Of a stretch of DNA of 64,000 bases, positions 51,046 through 59,346 are shown piece after piece; within the stretch, counting starts at the first letter, position 1, and each line of letters begins with the position of its first letter. A program made the position numbers and the translations under genes. The notes beneath the pieces were generated by a model. The model saw only the letters and a program-made list of their open reading frames with translations. It searched no databases and was not told the origin of the DNA. This stretch comes from Candidatus Bilamarchaeum dharawalense. GTDB lineage: Archaea; Micrarchaeota; Micrarchaeia; Anstonellales; Bilamarchaeaceae. Location: contig CABMJJ010000009.1 of the NCBI GenBank assembly GCA_902386555.1, positions 409,870-473,869 of the forward strand, written 5' to 3'.

Positions 51046-51705
51046 ATGAATTTCTTTTTAGATACTGCTAATCTAGACTCCATAAAAAAAGCCGCAGAGT
51101 TGGGTATGTGCGATGGCATTACCACCAATCCAACAATTATCTTCAAGGAAGGTAAAGATCACAAACAGGTGGTGATGGAAATTGGCAAACTGGTATCCGG
51201 GCCCATATCCATCGAGAGTGTTGGTGAAACCGCTGAACAGATGGTTGAGGACGGAAAAGAATTCGTAAAATGGGTTAGGAATCCTGTAATCAAAGTACCA
51301 ATGACAAAGGAGGGTCTTCGCGCAGTAAGAATGTTCAACAAAATAGGAATCAAGACCAATGTTACCCTTATATTTAGTGCATCCCAGGCACTTCTTGCAG
51401 CCAAGGCAGGCGCCAGTTATGTTTCGCCTTTTGTGGGCAGATTGGATGATATTGGACAGGACGGCATGGTATTAGTCCAGGATATTGTTCAAATATTCAA
51501 GAACTATAATTTCAAAACCGAAGTTATCGTTGCGTCAGTACGTTCACTAAAGCATGTTGAAGATGCAGCCAAGGCAGGTGCACATATAGCAACCATCCCC
51601 CCAAAAATCTATGAGGAAATGTGGAAACATGCTCTTACTGACAAAGGAATAGAAATGTTTAATGCGGATTATAAAAAATCTTTAGAAGGAAAGGTGAAAA
51701 AATGA
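51046..51705 (+). CDS. tal: Transaldolase / fructose-6-phosphate aldolase family
   Basis: The 219-residue protein belongs to the short TalC-like transaldolases. It starts with [20 protein letters not shown], has DGITTNPTI, the Schiff-base Lys83 in [12 protein letters not shown], and [20 protein letters not shown]. It moves a dihydroxyacetone unit between sugar phosphates, completing the pathway with rpe and tkt. The ATG at 51046 lies about 27 nt below TTATAAAAA, so it is leaderless. The stop overlaps the DUF35 start (ATGA). Confidence 0.92.
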   Translation: MNFFLDTANLDSIKKAAELGMCDGITTNPTIIFKEGKDHKQVVMEIGKLVSGPISIESVGETAEQMVEDGKEFVKWVRNPVIKVPMTKEGLRAVRMFNKIGIKTNVTLIFSASQALLAAKAGASYVSPFVGRLDDIGQDGMVLVQDIVQIFKNYNFKTEVIVASVRSLKHVEDAAKAGAHIATIPPKIYEEMWKHALTDKGIEMFNADYKKSLEGKVKK

Positions 51706-52124
51706 AAGAATCAATTCCACTTACTTGGAGAAGAATCCCGGAAAGATATCGGATGATTGGCGTAAAATGCGCTACCTGCAAAACAACATTTTTTCCTAAA
51801 CGTTCTATCTGCCCAAAATGCAGACGCAAAGGTAAAATAAGCGATCTACAATTTGCTGGAAAAGGCAAGATCTTTTCTTTTACTGAAGTTACTGCTCCAC
51901 CGGAAGGTTTTGAAGATCAGGTTCCCTACATACTGGCCATAATTGAACTCGATGAAGGTGCAAAAATCACCGGTCAGGTTGTTGATGCGCATAAGGATAC
52001 GGTTAAAATCGGTTCACGCGTGGAGCAGGTTTTTAGGGTAATTCAAAGAGATGACCCAGAGGGTCTCGTACATTACGGCTTTAAGTTCAGGCTAGTTGAA
52101 GATGGCAAGGCCAGGCTTGTTTGA
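51702..52124 (+). CDS. DUF35 OB-fold zinc-ribbon protein (thiolase partner)
   Basis: The 140-residue protein has an N-terminal zinc ribbon with Cys23, Cys26, Cys37 and Cys40 (KCATCK, CPKC) and a C-terminal OB fold ([43 protein letters not shown]). In archaea it bridges thiolase and HMG-CoA synthase. Here it is separated from the thiolase gene (45024) and sits behind transaldolase with an ATGA overlap. Its own stop overlaps the next start (TGATG). Confidence 0.9.
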   Translation: MKESIPLTWRRIPERYRMIGVKCATCKTTFFPKRSICPKCRRKGKISDLQFAGKGKIFSFTEVTAPPEGFEDQVPYILAIIELDEGAKITGQVVDAHKDTVKIGSRVEQVFRVIQRDDPEGLVHYGFKFRLVEDGKARLV

Positions 52125-52873
52125 TGGCATCACCATTTGCTTTTTTCGGATTAATTTTCCCCATACTCATTTTTTTTACTAGTTTATTCTTTGTCTATCA
52201 AGGCGTGATTCGTTTTTCTGCCAAATTTTTCAGTGGCATAGTAAAATCCAAAACCTTGATTACCGATCCCTACGGGGTGCAATGCGTCTACTATAAAACA
52301 GATATCGAATCCTATTGCGGTGGACACCAACCTTGGAAAAGAATCTATTCGGATGAGAAACGTTCTTCCTTTTATGTTGAAAATCAAGAAGTCGACCTCA
52401 ACAGTGCTGACATTAGGCTAACTCCCACCAAAATAGTTAATGGTCATATCAAACGGGCAGGGCTAATCCAAAAAGCCATCGAAACTGTCAGTACTAACCT
52501 CATAGGTAAAATCTCATTTTTATCTTCAAAGGATTCGAAAACATCTGATCTTTCCAAATTACCAGTGGACGAAGAAAATTCCAAGTTATTGGAAGGTTTA
52601 TTAAAATCTAAAAAAATCCCGGTTCAGTATATGACCAAACCATTCAGAATTACCCAATACACACTAACCCCGGGCGAGTCAATTTACCTAAGCTATATTG
52701 GGAGTGATGGTAAACTTCTCCATCCTTTTCTTCTGACAAATTTTGATGAATCAACCACCAAAACAATCTGCAAAGAAAAATCCTATCTGACAATTTTTAT
52801 CGGGGTTCTGCTTCTTCTGCTTTCTTTTGCCGCCTATTATGTTATTTTGGATTCAATATTTCAACCACTCTAG
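52124..52873 (+). CDS. GIDE-domain-like membrane protein
   Basis: The 249-residue protein has an N-terminal and a C-terminal membrane helix around a beta-rich domain: SGIVKSKTLITDPYGVQCVYYKTDIESY, then SSFYVENQEVDLNSADIRL. This matches the GIDE/MULAN-like domain found in eukaryotic mitochondrial ubiquitin ligases and in archaeal and bacterial relatives without the RING finger. Function in archaea is unknown. The ATG at 52124 overlaps the DUF35 stop. The end overlaps the convergent Nudix-like gene by 21 bp. Confidence 0.6.
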   Translation: MASPFAFFGLIFPILIFFTSLFFVYQGVIRFSAKFFSGIVKSKTLITDPYGVQCVYYKTDIESYCGGHQPWKRIYSDEKRSSFYVENQEVDLNSADIRLTPTKIVNGHIKRAGLIQKAIETVSTNLIGKISFLSSKDSKTSDLSKLPVDEENSKLLEGLLKSKKIPVQYMTKPFRITQYTLTPGESIYLSYIGSDGKLLHPFLLTNFDESTTKTICKEKSYLTIFIGVLLLLLSFAAYYVILDSIFQPL

Positions 52874-53242
52874 TTTTCTATCTAGTCTATGGGTTTTTGC
52901 ATCATCCAAGGATAACCACCGGAAGCCAGAAAATTCGTCTGATGGTTTCGTAGTTCGATTTTTCGCAGTCATTTTGAACACTAAAACAGGAATAATGAAT
53001 TTCCTCTTTCTTGAGCCACTGTTATGTTTATTTTGAAATACTACTTCGTGAACTTCACCATCAATACCAGTCTGCCTTTTGAATTCTTTTGCAAGTTCTA
53101 TCACTGAGTTGGCAGATGAATAGATGTCCGTACAGGGCATCCACAATCGTTCCACTCCTCTTTCATCTTTTTTTAGTAGAAATAAAATCCGTCCGTTATC
53201 TTCAAGCATTCCACATACAAGTGCCGCTGGTTTTTTATTCAT
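52853..53242 (-). CDS. Degenerate Nudix-fold protein, paralog 1
   Basis: The 129-residue protein has the Nudix fold layout (AALVCGMLEDNGRILFLLKKD, and FRWLSLDDAKTHRL at the end), but the Nudix box is lost: in place of GGxxExxE-REUxEE only SVIELAKEFKRQTGI is seen. It cannot use the usual metal site. It resembles the next gene upstream (53245-53580) along its whole length. The ATG at 53242 lies 2 nt after that gene's stop. It may bind a nucleotide or act as a regulator. Confidence 0.6.
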   Translation of the reverse strand: MNKKPAALVCGMLEDNGRILFLLKKDERGVERLWMPCTDIYSSANSVIELAKEFKRQTGIDGEVHEVVFQNKHNSGSRKRKFIIPVLVFKMTAKNRTTKPSDEFSGFRWLSLDDAKTHRLDRKLEWLKY

Positions 53243-53244
53243 CT

Positions 53245-53580
53245 TCAAACATCCTTTAGCCATTGTGTACTTCTACCTAATTTTCTCTGTTTCGCCTCAT
53301 TAAAATTCAGCCAAAGATATTTTTGGTGTTGGTACTCTTCCAGGGACACCATTTTGAAAACAATAAATTGCGTTTCTTCTCCAGAAATAATATGTTTTGT
53401 CTGGAGGAAAACTCCCTCAACATTGACTCTGATATCTGTTTGTTTTTTGAATGCTTCAGCTAATTGGCTCATGGGGTCAGTTTGTATACTTCCAAGAGTG
53501 TGGGGAACTTCTAACATACTGTTCTTTTCTAGGAATAGAATTTTTCCATCCTGTTCCAACAATCCACATAGAACTATCAA
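53245..53580 (-). CDS. Degenerate Nudix-fold protein, paralog 2
   Basis: The 111-residue protein aligns with the previous one: LIVLCGLLEQDGKILFLEKN, then MSQLAEAFKKQTDI in place of the Nudix helix and YLWLNFNEAKQRKLGRSTQWL at the end. The catalytic box is missing here too. I choose the TTG at 53580 since an SD (AAGGAGTG) overlaps the stop of the upstream Lrp gene and leads to it; a TTG at 53613 is in frame but lies inside that gene. The three genes form one operon with the regulator. Confidence 0.55.
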   Translation of the reverse strand: MIVLCGLLEQDGKILFLEKNSMLEVPHTLGSIQTDPMSQLAEAFKKQTDIRVNVEGVFLQTKHIISGEETQFIVFKMVSLEEYQHQKYLWLNFNEAKQRKLGRSTQWLKDV

Positions 53581-53584
53581 ACTC

Positions 53585-54025
53585 TCACTCCTTGACAATG
53601 TTTCTAAACGCAATCATACTTTCTGTTTGTGATATCTCATCAAACGTTCTTAGAAATTTCAAAACAAAATAATCCAATCCATCTATGTCAGTTACCCGTA
53701 CTTTAATTATAAGGTCAAACTCACCCGTGATGGCAGATCCATCTTCCACCTGGTCATGTTTCATTAGTTTTTCCAGCAAGGCAATGTGGTCTATTTTTGG
53801 CATTGCCTTGATTAGCACATGAGCAATCATTTTTTTTCCTAATTTTACCTGATCAATTATTATGGTATATTTTTTGATTATTCCTTCGGCTCTTAGTTTT
53901 TTTATCCGATGATGAACCGTTGCAATTGGGATTCCTGTTTTCCTGGCTATTTTTCCTATTGAAAGTGATGAATTTTCTCTTAAAACGTCTAAAATTGCCT
54001 CATCCTTCTCATCTAATTGAAACAT
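53585..54025 (-). CDS. Lrp/AsnC-family transcriptional regulator
   Basis: The 146-residue regulator has a DNA-binding helix-turn-helix (LDEKDEAILDVLRENSSLSIGKIARKTGIPIATVHHRIKKLRAEGII) and a C-terminal RAM ligand-binding domain (VLIKAMPKIDHIALLEKLMK, ITGEFDLIIKVRV). The ATG at 54025 lies about 25 nt below TTTAAAAGG, so it is leaderless; a palindrome spans the region between them, which suggests autoregulation. It may control the two Nudix-fold genes behind it. Confidence 0.9.
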   Translation of the reverse strand: MFQLDEKDEAILDVLRENSSLSIGKIARKTGIPIATVHHRIKKLRAEGIIKKYTIIIDQVKLGKKMIAHVLIKAMPKIDHIALLEKLMKHDQVEDGSAITGEFDLIIKVRVTDIDGLDYFVLKFLRTFDEISQTESMIAFRNIVKE

Positions 54026-54026
54026 A

Positions 54027-54044
54027 ATTGAATACTTATTCAAT
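54027..54044. promoter_or_regulatory. Operator palindrome of the Lrp gene
   Basis: ATTGAATA (54027-54034) and TATTCAAT (54037-54044) form perfect 8-bp arms with a 2-nt spacer, directly before the Lrp start and below its TATA box. Lrp proteins commonly bind such sites at their own promoter. Confidence 0.6.
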
Positions 54045-54149
54045 AATCCTTTTAAATCTGCCTATTTTTTGTACACTTATCCTGTTTTTCTTGGAATATA
54101 TTTATATTGGACTGAAATCTCACTCACCCTACAAAAACGAGGTGATGTC

Positions 54150-54494
54150 ATGGAAGTTAAACAATTTGGAAAGATGCCGTTGGGGGTAGTACAAAGACCA
54201 ATCCGTCAAGTTGGATTAAGGCTCTTCCTTCAGCGCTTGAAGGAGCGTGAGCTGATGCTGCTCTTCAAGTTTAGCAAGGATGAGCTTGATAAGGGCAAGC
54301 GAGCAGAGATGCGCGAAAAGGTTAGAGTGCAGGTTCAGAGCAAGCCCGACTATCAACAGGTCCAGCGCGAGCGCCAGGAACGAAAAAGGATTGATCGACT
54401 CGTGGAGCAAATCCAACAACGGTTGCAAGAGTTTTTCGATCAGGTAAGGTTTGGTCTGTTGGGTGGCAGATTAGAAGGAGGTGGGATAGGATGA
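54150..54494 (+). CDS. Gln/Arg-rich helical protein of unknown function
   Basis: The 114-residue protein is strongly charged, with long helices rich in Gln, Arg and Glu (YQQVQRERQERKRIDRLVEQIQQRLQEF), likely a coiled coil. I recognise no family. The ATG at 54150 follows GAGGTGATG; the longer open frame from 54069 crosses the promoter area (TATTTATATTGG). The stop overlaps the GNAT gene start (ATGA), so the two are co-transcribed. Confidence 0.5.
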   Translation: MEVKQFGKMPLGVVQRPIRQVGLRLFLQRLKERELMLLFKFSKDELDKGKRAEMREKVRVQVQSKPDYQQVQRERQERKRIDRLVEQIQQRLQEFFDQVRFGLLGGRLEGGGIG

Positions 54495-55084
54495 GAACCA
54501 GATATCTGTTGAAATCCGGATTGGATGTAATTTATCGTCCATTTGAACACCGGGACATTCAAAAGTGCTCACAAATATTGCTTAGGAATTTTGAGCCACT
54601 AAAAAGCGACATGAGTTCACAGGAGTGGCAGCAGCACTTCGGCCAGATTTATACTCTGGCCAATCTGCCTAAATTAGCCCGTGAAAGACACTATCGAGTG
54701 GTTGCACTTTCAGATGGTGAAGTTGTTGGGCTCATGGGATTCATTCCCTATTCCAATCAGGAAGCAGAGATCTCCAATCTCTCTATAGATCCACTATTCC
54801 AACGCAAGGGGCTTGGTAAACTCCTCATAACTACTGGCTTGCTCAGTGCGCTTGACTCTGGTGTCATCACATTCTGTGCTGATGCTGGTCTATGGTCAAA
54901 GGCCATCCTAGTCACCCTGGGGTTTCAAACTGATCCAGAACGATCAAACAAATATGGAAAAAGAGTGCAATTCATCTATGCTACGGCTACCTCGGATTTT
55001 AAGGTCAGAGTACTGGATATGTTGGGCTTAGTTATTGTAGGGACGAATCCATCTACCCAGTCCGCATCTTCAGAACAACCGTAG
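54491..55084 (+). CDS. GNAT-family N-acetyltransferase
   Basis: The 197-residue protein has the GNAT core: VVALSDGEVVGLMGFIPYSNQEAEISNLSIDPLFQRKGLGKLLIT, with the acetyl-CoA loop QRKGLGK. The remaining C-terminal part (ATSDFKVRVLDMLG) is not recognisable. Substrate unknown. The 3' end overlaps the convergent DUF4185 gene by 32 bp. It is translationally coupled to the small helical protein before it. Confidence 0.82.
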   Translation: MRTRYLLKSGLDVIYRPFEHRDIQKCSQILLRNFEPLKSDMSSQEWQQHFGQIYTLANLPKLARERHYRVVALSDGEVVGLMGFIPYSNQEAEISNLSIDPLFQRKGLGKLLITTGLLSALDSGVITFCADAGLWSKAILVTLGFQTDPERSNKYGKRVQFIYATATSDFKVRVLDMLGLVIVGTNPSTQSASSEQP

Positions 55085-56183
55085 TATATGGTCTCCAAAC
55101 TGAAATGGTGTAGTATATGTCCTTGCCATCAACACCAAAATTATTCGGGAAGATGTAACCACCATAACATCCACTCCAACCAGGCTGAAGCCAGGATGCA
55201 GGTTTCAATATGGTTCCACATGGGGTGAACTTAGCCGGTGAGGAATAGGGTCCATATGGTTGATCTGCGGAGAAAAGCATGTACCCTCCACTACCACCAT
55301 AGCTTTGGAACATCATCAAATATTTTTCATTTTTTACCAAGGAAACTTCTCCCACTTTAACATTTTCCATTCCTTTAATTGGGCTTGCATCTGCTATGTT
55401 TGTTGACCAACTTGGCTGGTTGTTAGAACCCAACCCAGTCAAATAATGATAGGCATTTTTGTTTTCTATCTCACCTGGTTTAACATAGGCAAGGTAAACA
55501 GGAGATTCACGGTATTTTCCAGTAATCGCCATGAAGATAACCGTTTCCCCGTTCAATTCACCCCAAACCGGTGCAGTGTTTGTATGTTTTTCATCAACTG
55601 GCCAAGAGATAACTTCAACAAAATCATCTCCCTGTTCTTTGAAAAGTACTCCATGTGCAGTGGTTTCATCACCTGGAACTAGTTTGTTTGCCCAATGATC
55701 CACTCTCATGGAATATAGGTACAATGTTCCATTAATCTCAATAGCACCAGCTGGTACTGTGGATGAATCTCCCTGTTGGCGTTTTGAAGTCAATGGCTGG
55801 TAAAATTTTCCATCCACCTTTGTTTTCCAATTGGTTTGAGCACAGTTAAACGGAGTTTGCGCCTCCAAGACTGCACTCGCTCCTCCGCTTCCCAAACCGC
55901 TCGCACCAAAAACATCCCCGAAAATTATCCATAGTTTGTTTCCCTGACTTGGCAGAGCAACGGGTATTCCCAAATCAGCTCCCCCTACTCCTATTGTATG
56001 GGCCTTATCATCTATCAATTCACAAACGTATGTTGGTTCCCCTACAATCCCTATTGTTTCATTATGAGGCAAGGTTTGGTTATTTTGTGTCTGATTTATG
56101 ATTATCTGTCCGCCATCTGTTGGTTTATTGAAACATCCAAAACCAAGCAGGACTAACACCACAAAAACAAAAAATTTATTCAT
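55053..56183 (-). CDS. DUF4185-family lipoprotein
   Basis: The 376-residue protein has a lipobox-like signal (FVFVVLVLLGFGCFNK), an Asn/Thr-rich linker and a beta-propeller-like DUF4185 domain with ADLGIPVALPSQGNKLWIIFGDVFG, near the family's diagnostic opening. Members of this fold are often glycan-acting; no catalytic residue can be named. I use the ATG at 56183, which overlaps the end of trpS and has GGGGGAAG before it. The upstream extension lies in trpS. Confidence 0.75.
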   Translation of the reverse strand: MNKFFVFVVLVLLGFGCFNKPTDGGQIIINQTQNNQTLPHNETIGIVGEPTYVCELIDDKAHTIGVGGADLGIPVALPSQGNKLWIIFGDVFGASGLGSGGASAVLEAQTPFNCAQTNWKTKVDGKFYQPLTSKRQQGDSSTVPAGAIEINGTLYLYSMRVDHWANKLVPGDETTAHGVLFKEQGDDFVEVISWPVDEKHTNTAPVWGELNGETVIFMAITGKYRESPVYLAYVKPGEIENKNAYHYLTGLGSNNQPSWSTNIADASPIKGMENVKVGEVSLVKNEKYLMMFQSYGGSGGYMLFSADQPYGPYSSPAKFTPCGTILKPASWLQPGWSGCYGGYIFPNNFGVDGKDIYYTISVWRPYTTVVLKMRTG

Positions 56184-57318
56184 GTATCTTCCCCCACATG
56201 GTTTTCGCGAGCGAGCCGGTGTACATAAATTTATCAATTTCTTTTTCCGCTTTTTTCCTTTTCTCATGATGTTCTTTCAGGAATGTATTAATTTTATCAA
56301 TAAGAAGCATTTTCATTTCTCCAGTAAGTAATTTTCCACCTCGGTAATCCTCCTGAATTTTTTTCAGTTTTAAATCATCGGGTTCAAAAAGAATAGAAAG
56401 CCACTGGTAGGGCACGTCAATGTCCGTGTTACCGCCTAATCTTCTGTGTTCTTCAACAGTTGGTTGCCCACCTGAAAAGGCATATTTATTGATTTTATTT
56501 TTTACGGTCTTTTCGTCATCCGTAAGTAAAATTGCAGTCTCTGCTCCACCGCTGGAACTCATCTTACCACTTACCCCCTGGAGTGGAGGTAAGAATTTGG
56601 TGTGTATGGCAGCTGTTTTGTAATATCCCAAGCCCTCAGCGACATCTCTTTGCACCCTCCAATAGGGGTCCTGGTCTATGGCCGCCGGAATCAGACATCG
56701 TTTTTTCTCAAAAAATGTTGGGATCACCTGGTAGGCAGGATAGAATGACAAACCAATATTGGTGGAATCATTAAAGCCAAAAACTGCCTTTACTGTTGAT
56801 GCAGTGATTTTCCTAGCAGTTTTCATCAAAAGCGGGTAAACATTTTTTACGTACTCACTATCTTTGAAAATAAATGTTCTTTCCGGGTCAAATCCAACTG
56901 CAATTATATCAAGGATATTTTGTTGTGCAGTTGCCTGAACATCCTTCCATTCATACTCTTTTCGATAAAGAAACTTTTCATCATCTGTTATTTCAATGTA
57001 AAGATTTACTTTAAATTTATCCTGGAGCCATTTGGTAAATAACAACGGAACAATATGTCCAATGTGCATTGATTTGCTCGGACCTCTCCCAGTGTAAAGG
57101 AAAAAACCACTGCCTTTTTCATAATCATCCAGCACTGCGCCCAAATCTCTATGGGAAAAAACAAAATCTCGTTTTAACATTGGGTGAAGATCGCCACAGG
57201 TTTTCTTCATCCGTTCTCTAAGCTTTTCATCAATTCTAGTGGTTCCAAACTGTTTGATTAATTTATCATAATCAACCGAACCGTTAACTTCCCATGGTGT
57301 AACTGTGAAATTCTCCAT
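56176..57318 (-). CDS. trpS: Tryptophan-tRNA ligase (archaeal/eukaryotic type)
   Basis: The 380-residue class I synthetase has MHIGH (about 84-88) and GKMSSS as the KMSKS-like loop. The N-terminal extension VTPWEVNGSVDYDKLIKQFGTTRID is typical of the archaeal/eukaryotic type. Its stop region overlaps the DUF4185 gene. The ATG has no clear SD and lies below a TTTTTATC stretch. It is the only Trp-related gene besides trpB2 in the window. Confidence 0.96.
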   Translation of the reverse strand: MENFTVTPWEVNGSVDYDKLIKQFGTTRIDEKLRERMKKTCGDLHPMLKRDFVFSHRDLGAVLDDYEKGSGFFLYTGRGPSKSMHIGHIVPLLFTKWLQDKFKVNLYIEITDDEKFLYRKEYEWKDVQATAQQNILDIIAVGFDPERTFIFKDSEYVKNVYPLLMKTARKITASTVKAVFGFNDSTNIGLSFYPAYQVIPTFFEKKRCLIPAAIDQDPYWRVQRDVAEGLGYYKTAAIHTKFLPPLQGVSGKMSSSGGAETAILLTDDEKTVKNKINKYAFSGGQPTVEEHRRLGGNTDIDVPYQWLSILFEPDDLKLKKIQEDYRGGKLLTGEMKMLLIDKINTFLKEHHEKRKKAEKEIDKFMYTGSLAKTMWGKIHE

Positions 57319-57351
57319 GAATGGTTAGGGCTGAAAAAAGATAAAAAGTAG

Positions 57352-57675
57352 TTAGCTTAGCAGCAGACCAGCAACAATTGAAAGTAAATTGCATATTAAA
57401 CTCAAAACAAGCGAATTTCCATATCCCATTTGTTTGAATGCTAGCTTATACCAAATGGCTTCTACAACAATGGCAAAGACCTCAGAGAATACAAACGTCA
57501 AAGTCCATCCAAAGCCCAAAAGAGGAAACACAAACCAAACAAACGGAAGAGTAACTGTGCTTGCCACAAACCCGTTTTTCAATATTGTTGTTGTTTCATA
57601 TTTTTTACGAAGAAGAATGAAAAGTGCAACTGTTTCAATCAGAACAGTGAGAGTGTATGCAGCAATGAAATTCAT
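57352..57675 (-). CDS. Four-helix membrane protein
   Basis: The 107-residue protein has four membrane helices (AYTLTVLIETVALFILL; ASTVTLPFVWFVFPLLGFG; TLTFVFSEVFAIVVEAIWY; SLVLSLICNLLSIVAGLLL). Conserved-looking Glu residues sit inside helices 1, 3. I do not recognise it. The start overlaps the stop of the tiny Cys-Cys-tail gene (ATGA), so all three genes of this group form one operon. It could be an enzyme or transporter for its small partners; that is speculation. Confidence 0.6.
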   Translation of the reverse strand: MNFIAAYTLTVLIETVALFILLRKKYETTTILKNGFVASTVTLPFVWFVFPLLGFGWTLTFVFSEVFAIVVEAIWYKLAFKQMGYGNSLVLSLICNLLSIVAGLLLS

Positions 57676-57821
57676 CGTCTTATCACAGCAATAACTATCA
57701 AGCCTATCAAAACCGTACTAAGACAGCAATTTGAATGTATCGGACTTGGTCCAGGTGGAATATCTGCAAATACAAATTGGATAAGACCCAGCATCAGGAA
57801 CAACAAAACCCATTTGTTCAT
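57672..57821 (-). CDS. 49-residue secreted protein with Cys-Cys tail
   Basis: The tiny gene encodes a signal peptide (NKWVLLFLMLGLIQFVFA), a mature segment of only about 12 residues (DIPPGPSPIHSN), then Cys32-Cys33, a hydrophobic helix and Arg-Arg. It overlaps both neighbours by ATGA junctions. Its mature start, D-I-P-P-G-P-S-P, matches that of the upstream protein (D-M-G-P-G-P-S-P), so the two are related. The protein is almost only signal, short linker and tail. Strong support is the operon arrangement and the shared motifs. Function unknown. Confidence 0.7.
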   Translation of the reverse strand: MNKWVLLFLMLGLIQFVFADIPPGPSPIHSNCCLSTVLIGLIVIAVIRR

Positions 57822-58318
57822 TTTAACCACACACCATATTTTATCCCAAACACACTAACCAATCCTAGCAACAGGAATCCTGTTGCACAACAGCCTGTCG
57901 ACGAGTAAGTTCCCTGGTTTTCCCCAGTCTCAGCATTGAATGTCATTTCAAAATTATTATACGAGCTATTGGTTTCGAAATTTTCTGTTTGTTTGGTTAC
58001 CCCATCTAATTCATAGGAAAAATATCCATAGGGAAAACTAAAACACGGATTGAATTTATAGTACCAGCCGCCATCATTGGTACATGTTCCCTCGGTGCAC
58101 CCAAAAACCACCACGTGTGGGTCTACGGCACCTCCTGAAGTATCATCTGTGTTCATACAATGGTAAGTTATTTCTGTTATTGATGTTTCAGGTGTTCCAT
58201 CTCCCCTTACCATATGAATCTTTACTGTTGGGGGGCTTGGCCCGGGTCCCATGTCTGCGTGTACCAAACTTATAAAAAATCCTAAAATCAGAAATCCTAC
58301 TATTGCATATTTTAGCAT
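57818..58318 (-). CDS. Secreted protein with GPGPSP start and Cys-Cys tail
   Basis: The 166-residue protein has a signal peptide ending near HA (about residue 21), DMGPGPSPP at the mature start, a beta-rich middle with several Cys (CMNTDD, GCTEGTCTNDGGW, NPCFSF) and the tail TGCCATGFLLLGLVSVFGIKYG with a basic end. It shares its mature start and Cys-Cys tail with the tiny downstream protein. I use the ATG at 58318; a GTG at 58333 is also in frame. Function unknown; likely a cell surface protein. Confidence 0.68.
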   Translation of the reverse strand: MLKYAIVGFLILGFFISLVHADMGPGPSPPTVKIHMVRGDGTPETSITEITYHCMNTDDTSGGAVDPHVVVFGCTEGTCTNDGGWYYKFNPCFSFPYGYFSYELDGVTKQTENFETNSSYNNFEMTFNAETGENQGTYSSTGCCATGFLLLGLVSVFGIKYGVWLK

Positions 58319-58452
58319 AACTAGAAAACCCACCTAATCTTATTAATGGTTTTTAAAAACGCATTTGTTATTCTCCGATAACTTTCTCTCGAGAAGCGAT
58401 TAATCGACAGATGCCGATATAAATCTTTGTTGTCCTAATTTATTAGATAAAC

Positions 58453-59337
58453 ATGAGTGATGCGGGACTACCAAAGGTTGATTTTAAATACGCAGATAAT
58501 AGCATTAGGGTAGGTTCCAAAACATTTTATTTTGCCTCTAGATTCATGAGCGAAGACCGAAGAAATTCTTTCTACGCAATTTATGCATTTTGCAGACACA
58601 CTGATAATCTTATTGATGATAACGAGGGGAATCCGAAACTTCAAAAACTACTCATCAAGGATTGGAGAAAAAGACTTTTGGAAGCCCATGATAAAGGATA
58701 TTCCACAGATCCAATTCTCAATCCATTTATCCATATTATGAAAAAGAACAACATACCTCTTCGTTATCCCCTTGAACTGATTCGCGGAGTTAGCATGGAC
58801 ATTTCTAAAAAAGAATATGGTACTTTCCGCGAACTTAGAAAATACTGTTTTAGAGTTGCTTCGGTAGTTGGATTAATGCTCATGCATGTTATGGGTATTG
58901 AAAATATTAAAAAAGCAAAAAAATATGCTACCAAACTGGGTATTGCCATGCAACTAACCAACATTCTTCGTGATGTTGGTGAAGACGCCAAGATGGGCCG
59001 GGTTTATTTTCCAAAAGACGAGCTTGCCAAATTTGGTCTTTCCATCCAGGATATACTTTCCCTTCAAAAAACAACAAATGTGATTGATTTCCTTAAATTT
59101 CAGGTAGCTCGTGCACGCAAATACTATCGAGAAGCCATGGCTGGCCTTGCCATGATACACAGAGAAGTTCGTGTGGTTATTGCACTTGCCCTTTCACTAT
59201 ACAGGGAAATTCTGGGTGTTATTGAAGAAAACGAATATGAGGTATTTACTAAAAGAGCATATGTCAGCCTATTCAGAAAAGTAATGATCTACATCAAAAT
59301 TGTTCTGTTTGGTTATTCAAATCCTGCTCTTGCATAG
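58453..59337 (+). CDS. crtB: Phytoene/squalene synthase family
   Basis: The 294-residue enzyme joins two isoprenyl diphosphates head to head. The two aspartate-rich motifs are HTDNLIDD (Asp51, Asp55) and TNILRDVGEDAKMGR, and the start of the fold reads SKTFYFASRFMSEDRR, as in phytoene synthases. It may make phytoene for carotenoids or quinone precursors; no other carotenoid gene is nearby. A GATATAAAT box lies near 58417-58425 and the ATG shortly follows, without an SD. Confidence 0.92.
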   Translation: MSDAGLPKVDFKYADNSIRVGSKTFYFASRFMSEDRRNSFYAIYAFCRHTDNLIDDNEGNPKLQKLLIKDWRKRLLEAHDKGYSTDPILNPFIHIMKKNNIPLRYPLELIRGVSMDISKKEYGTFRELRKYCFRVASVVGLMLMHVMGIENIKKAKKYATKLGIAMQLTNILRDVGEDAKMGRVYFPKDELAKFGLSIQDILSLQKTTNVIDFLKFQVARARKYYREAMAGLAMIHREVRVVIALALSLYREILGVIEENEYEVFTKRAYVSLFRKVMIYIKIVLFGYSNPALA

Positions 59338-59346
59338 ATCTGTTCC

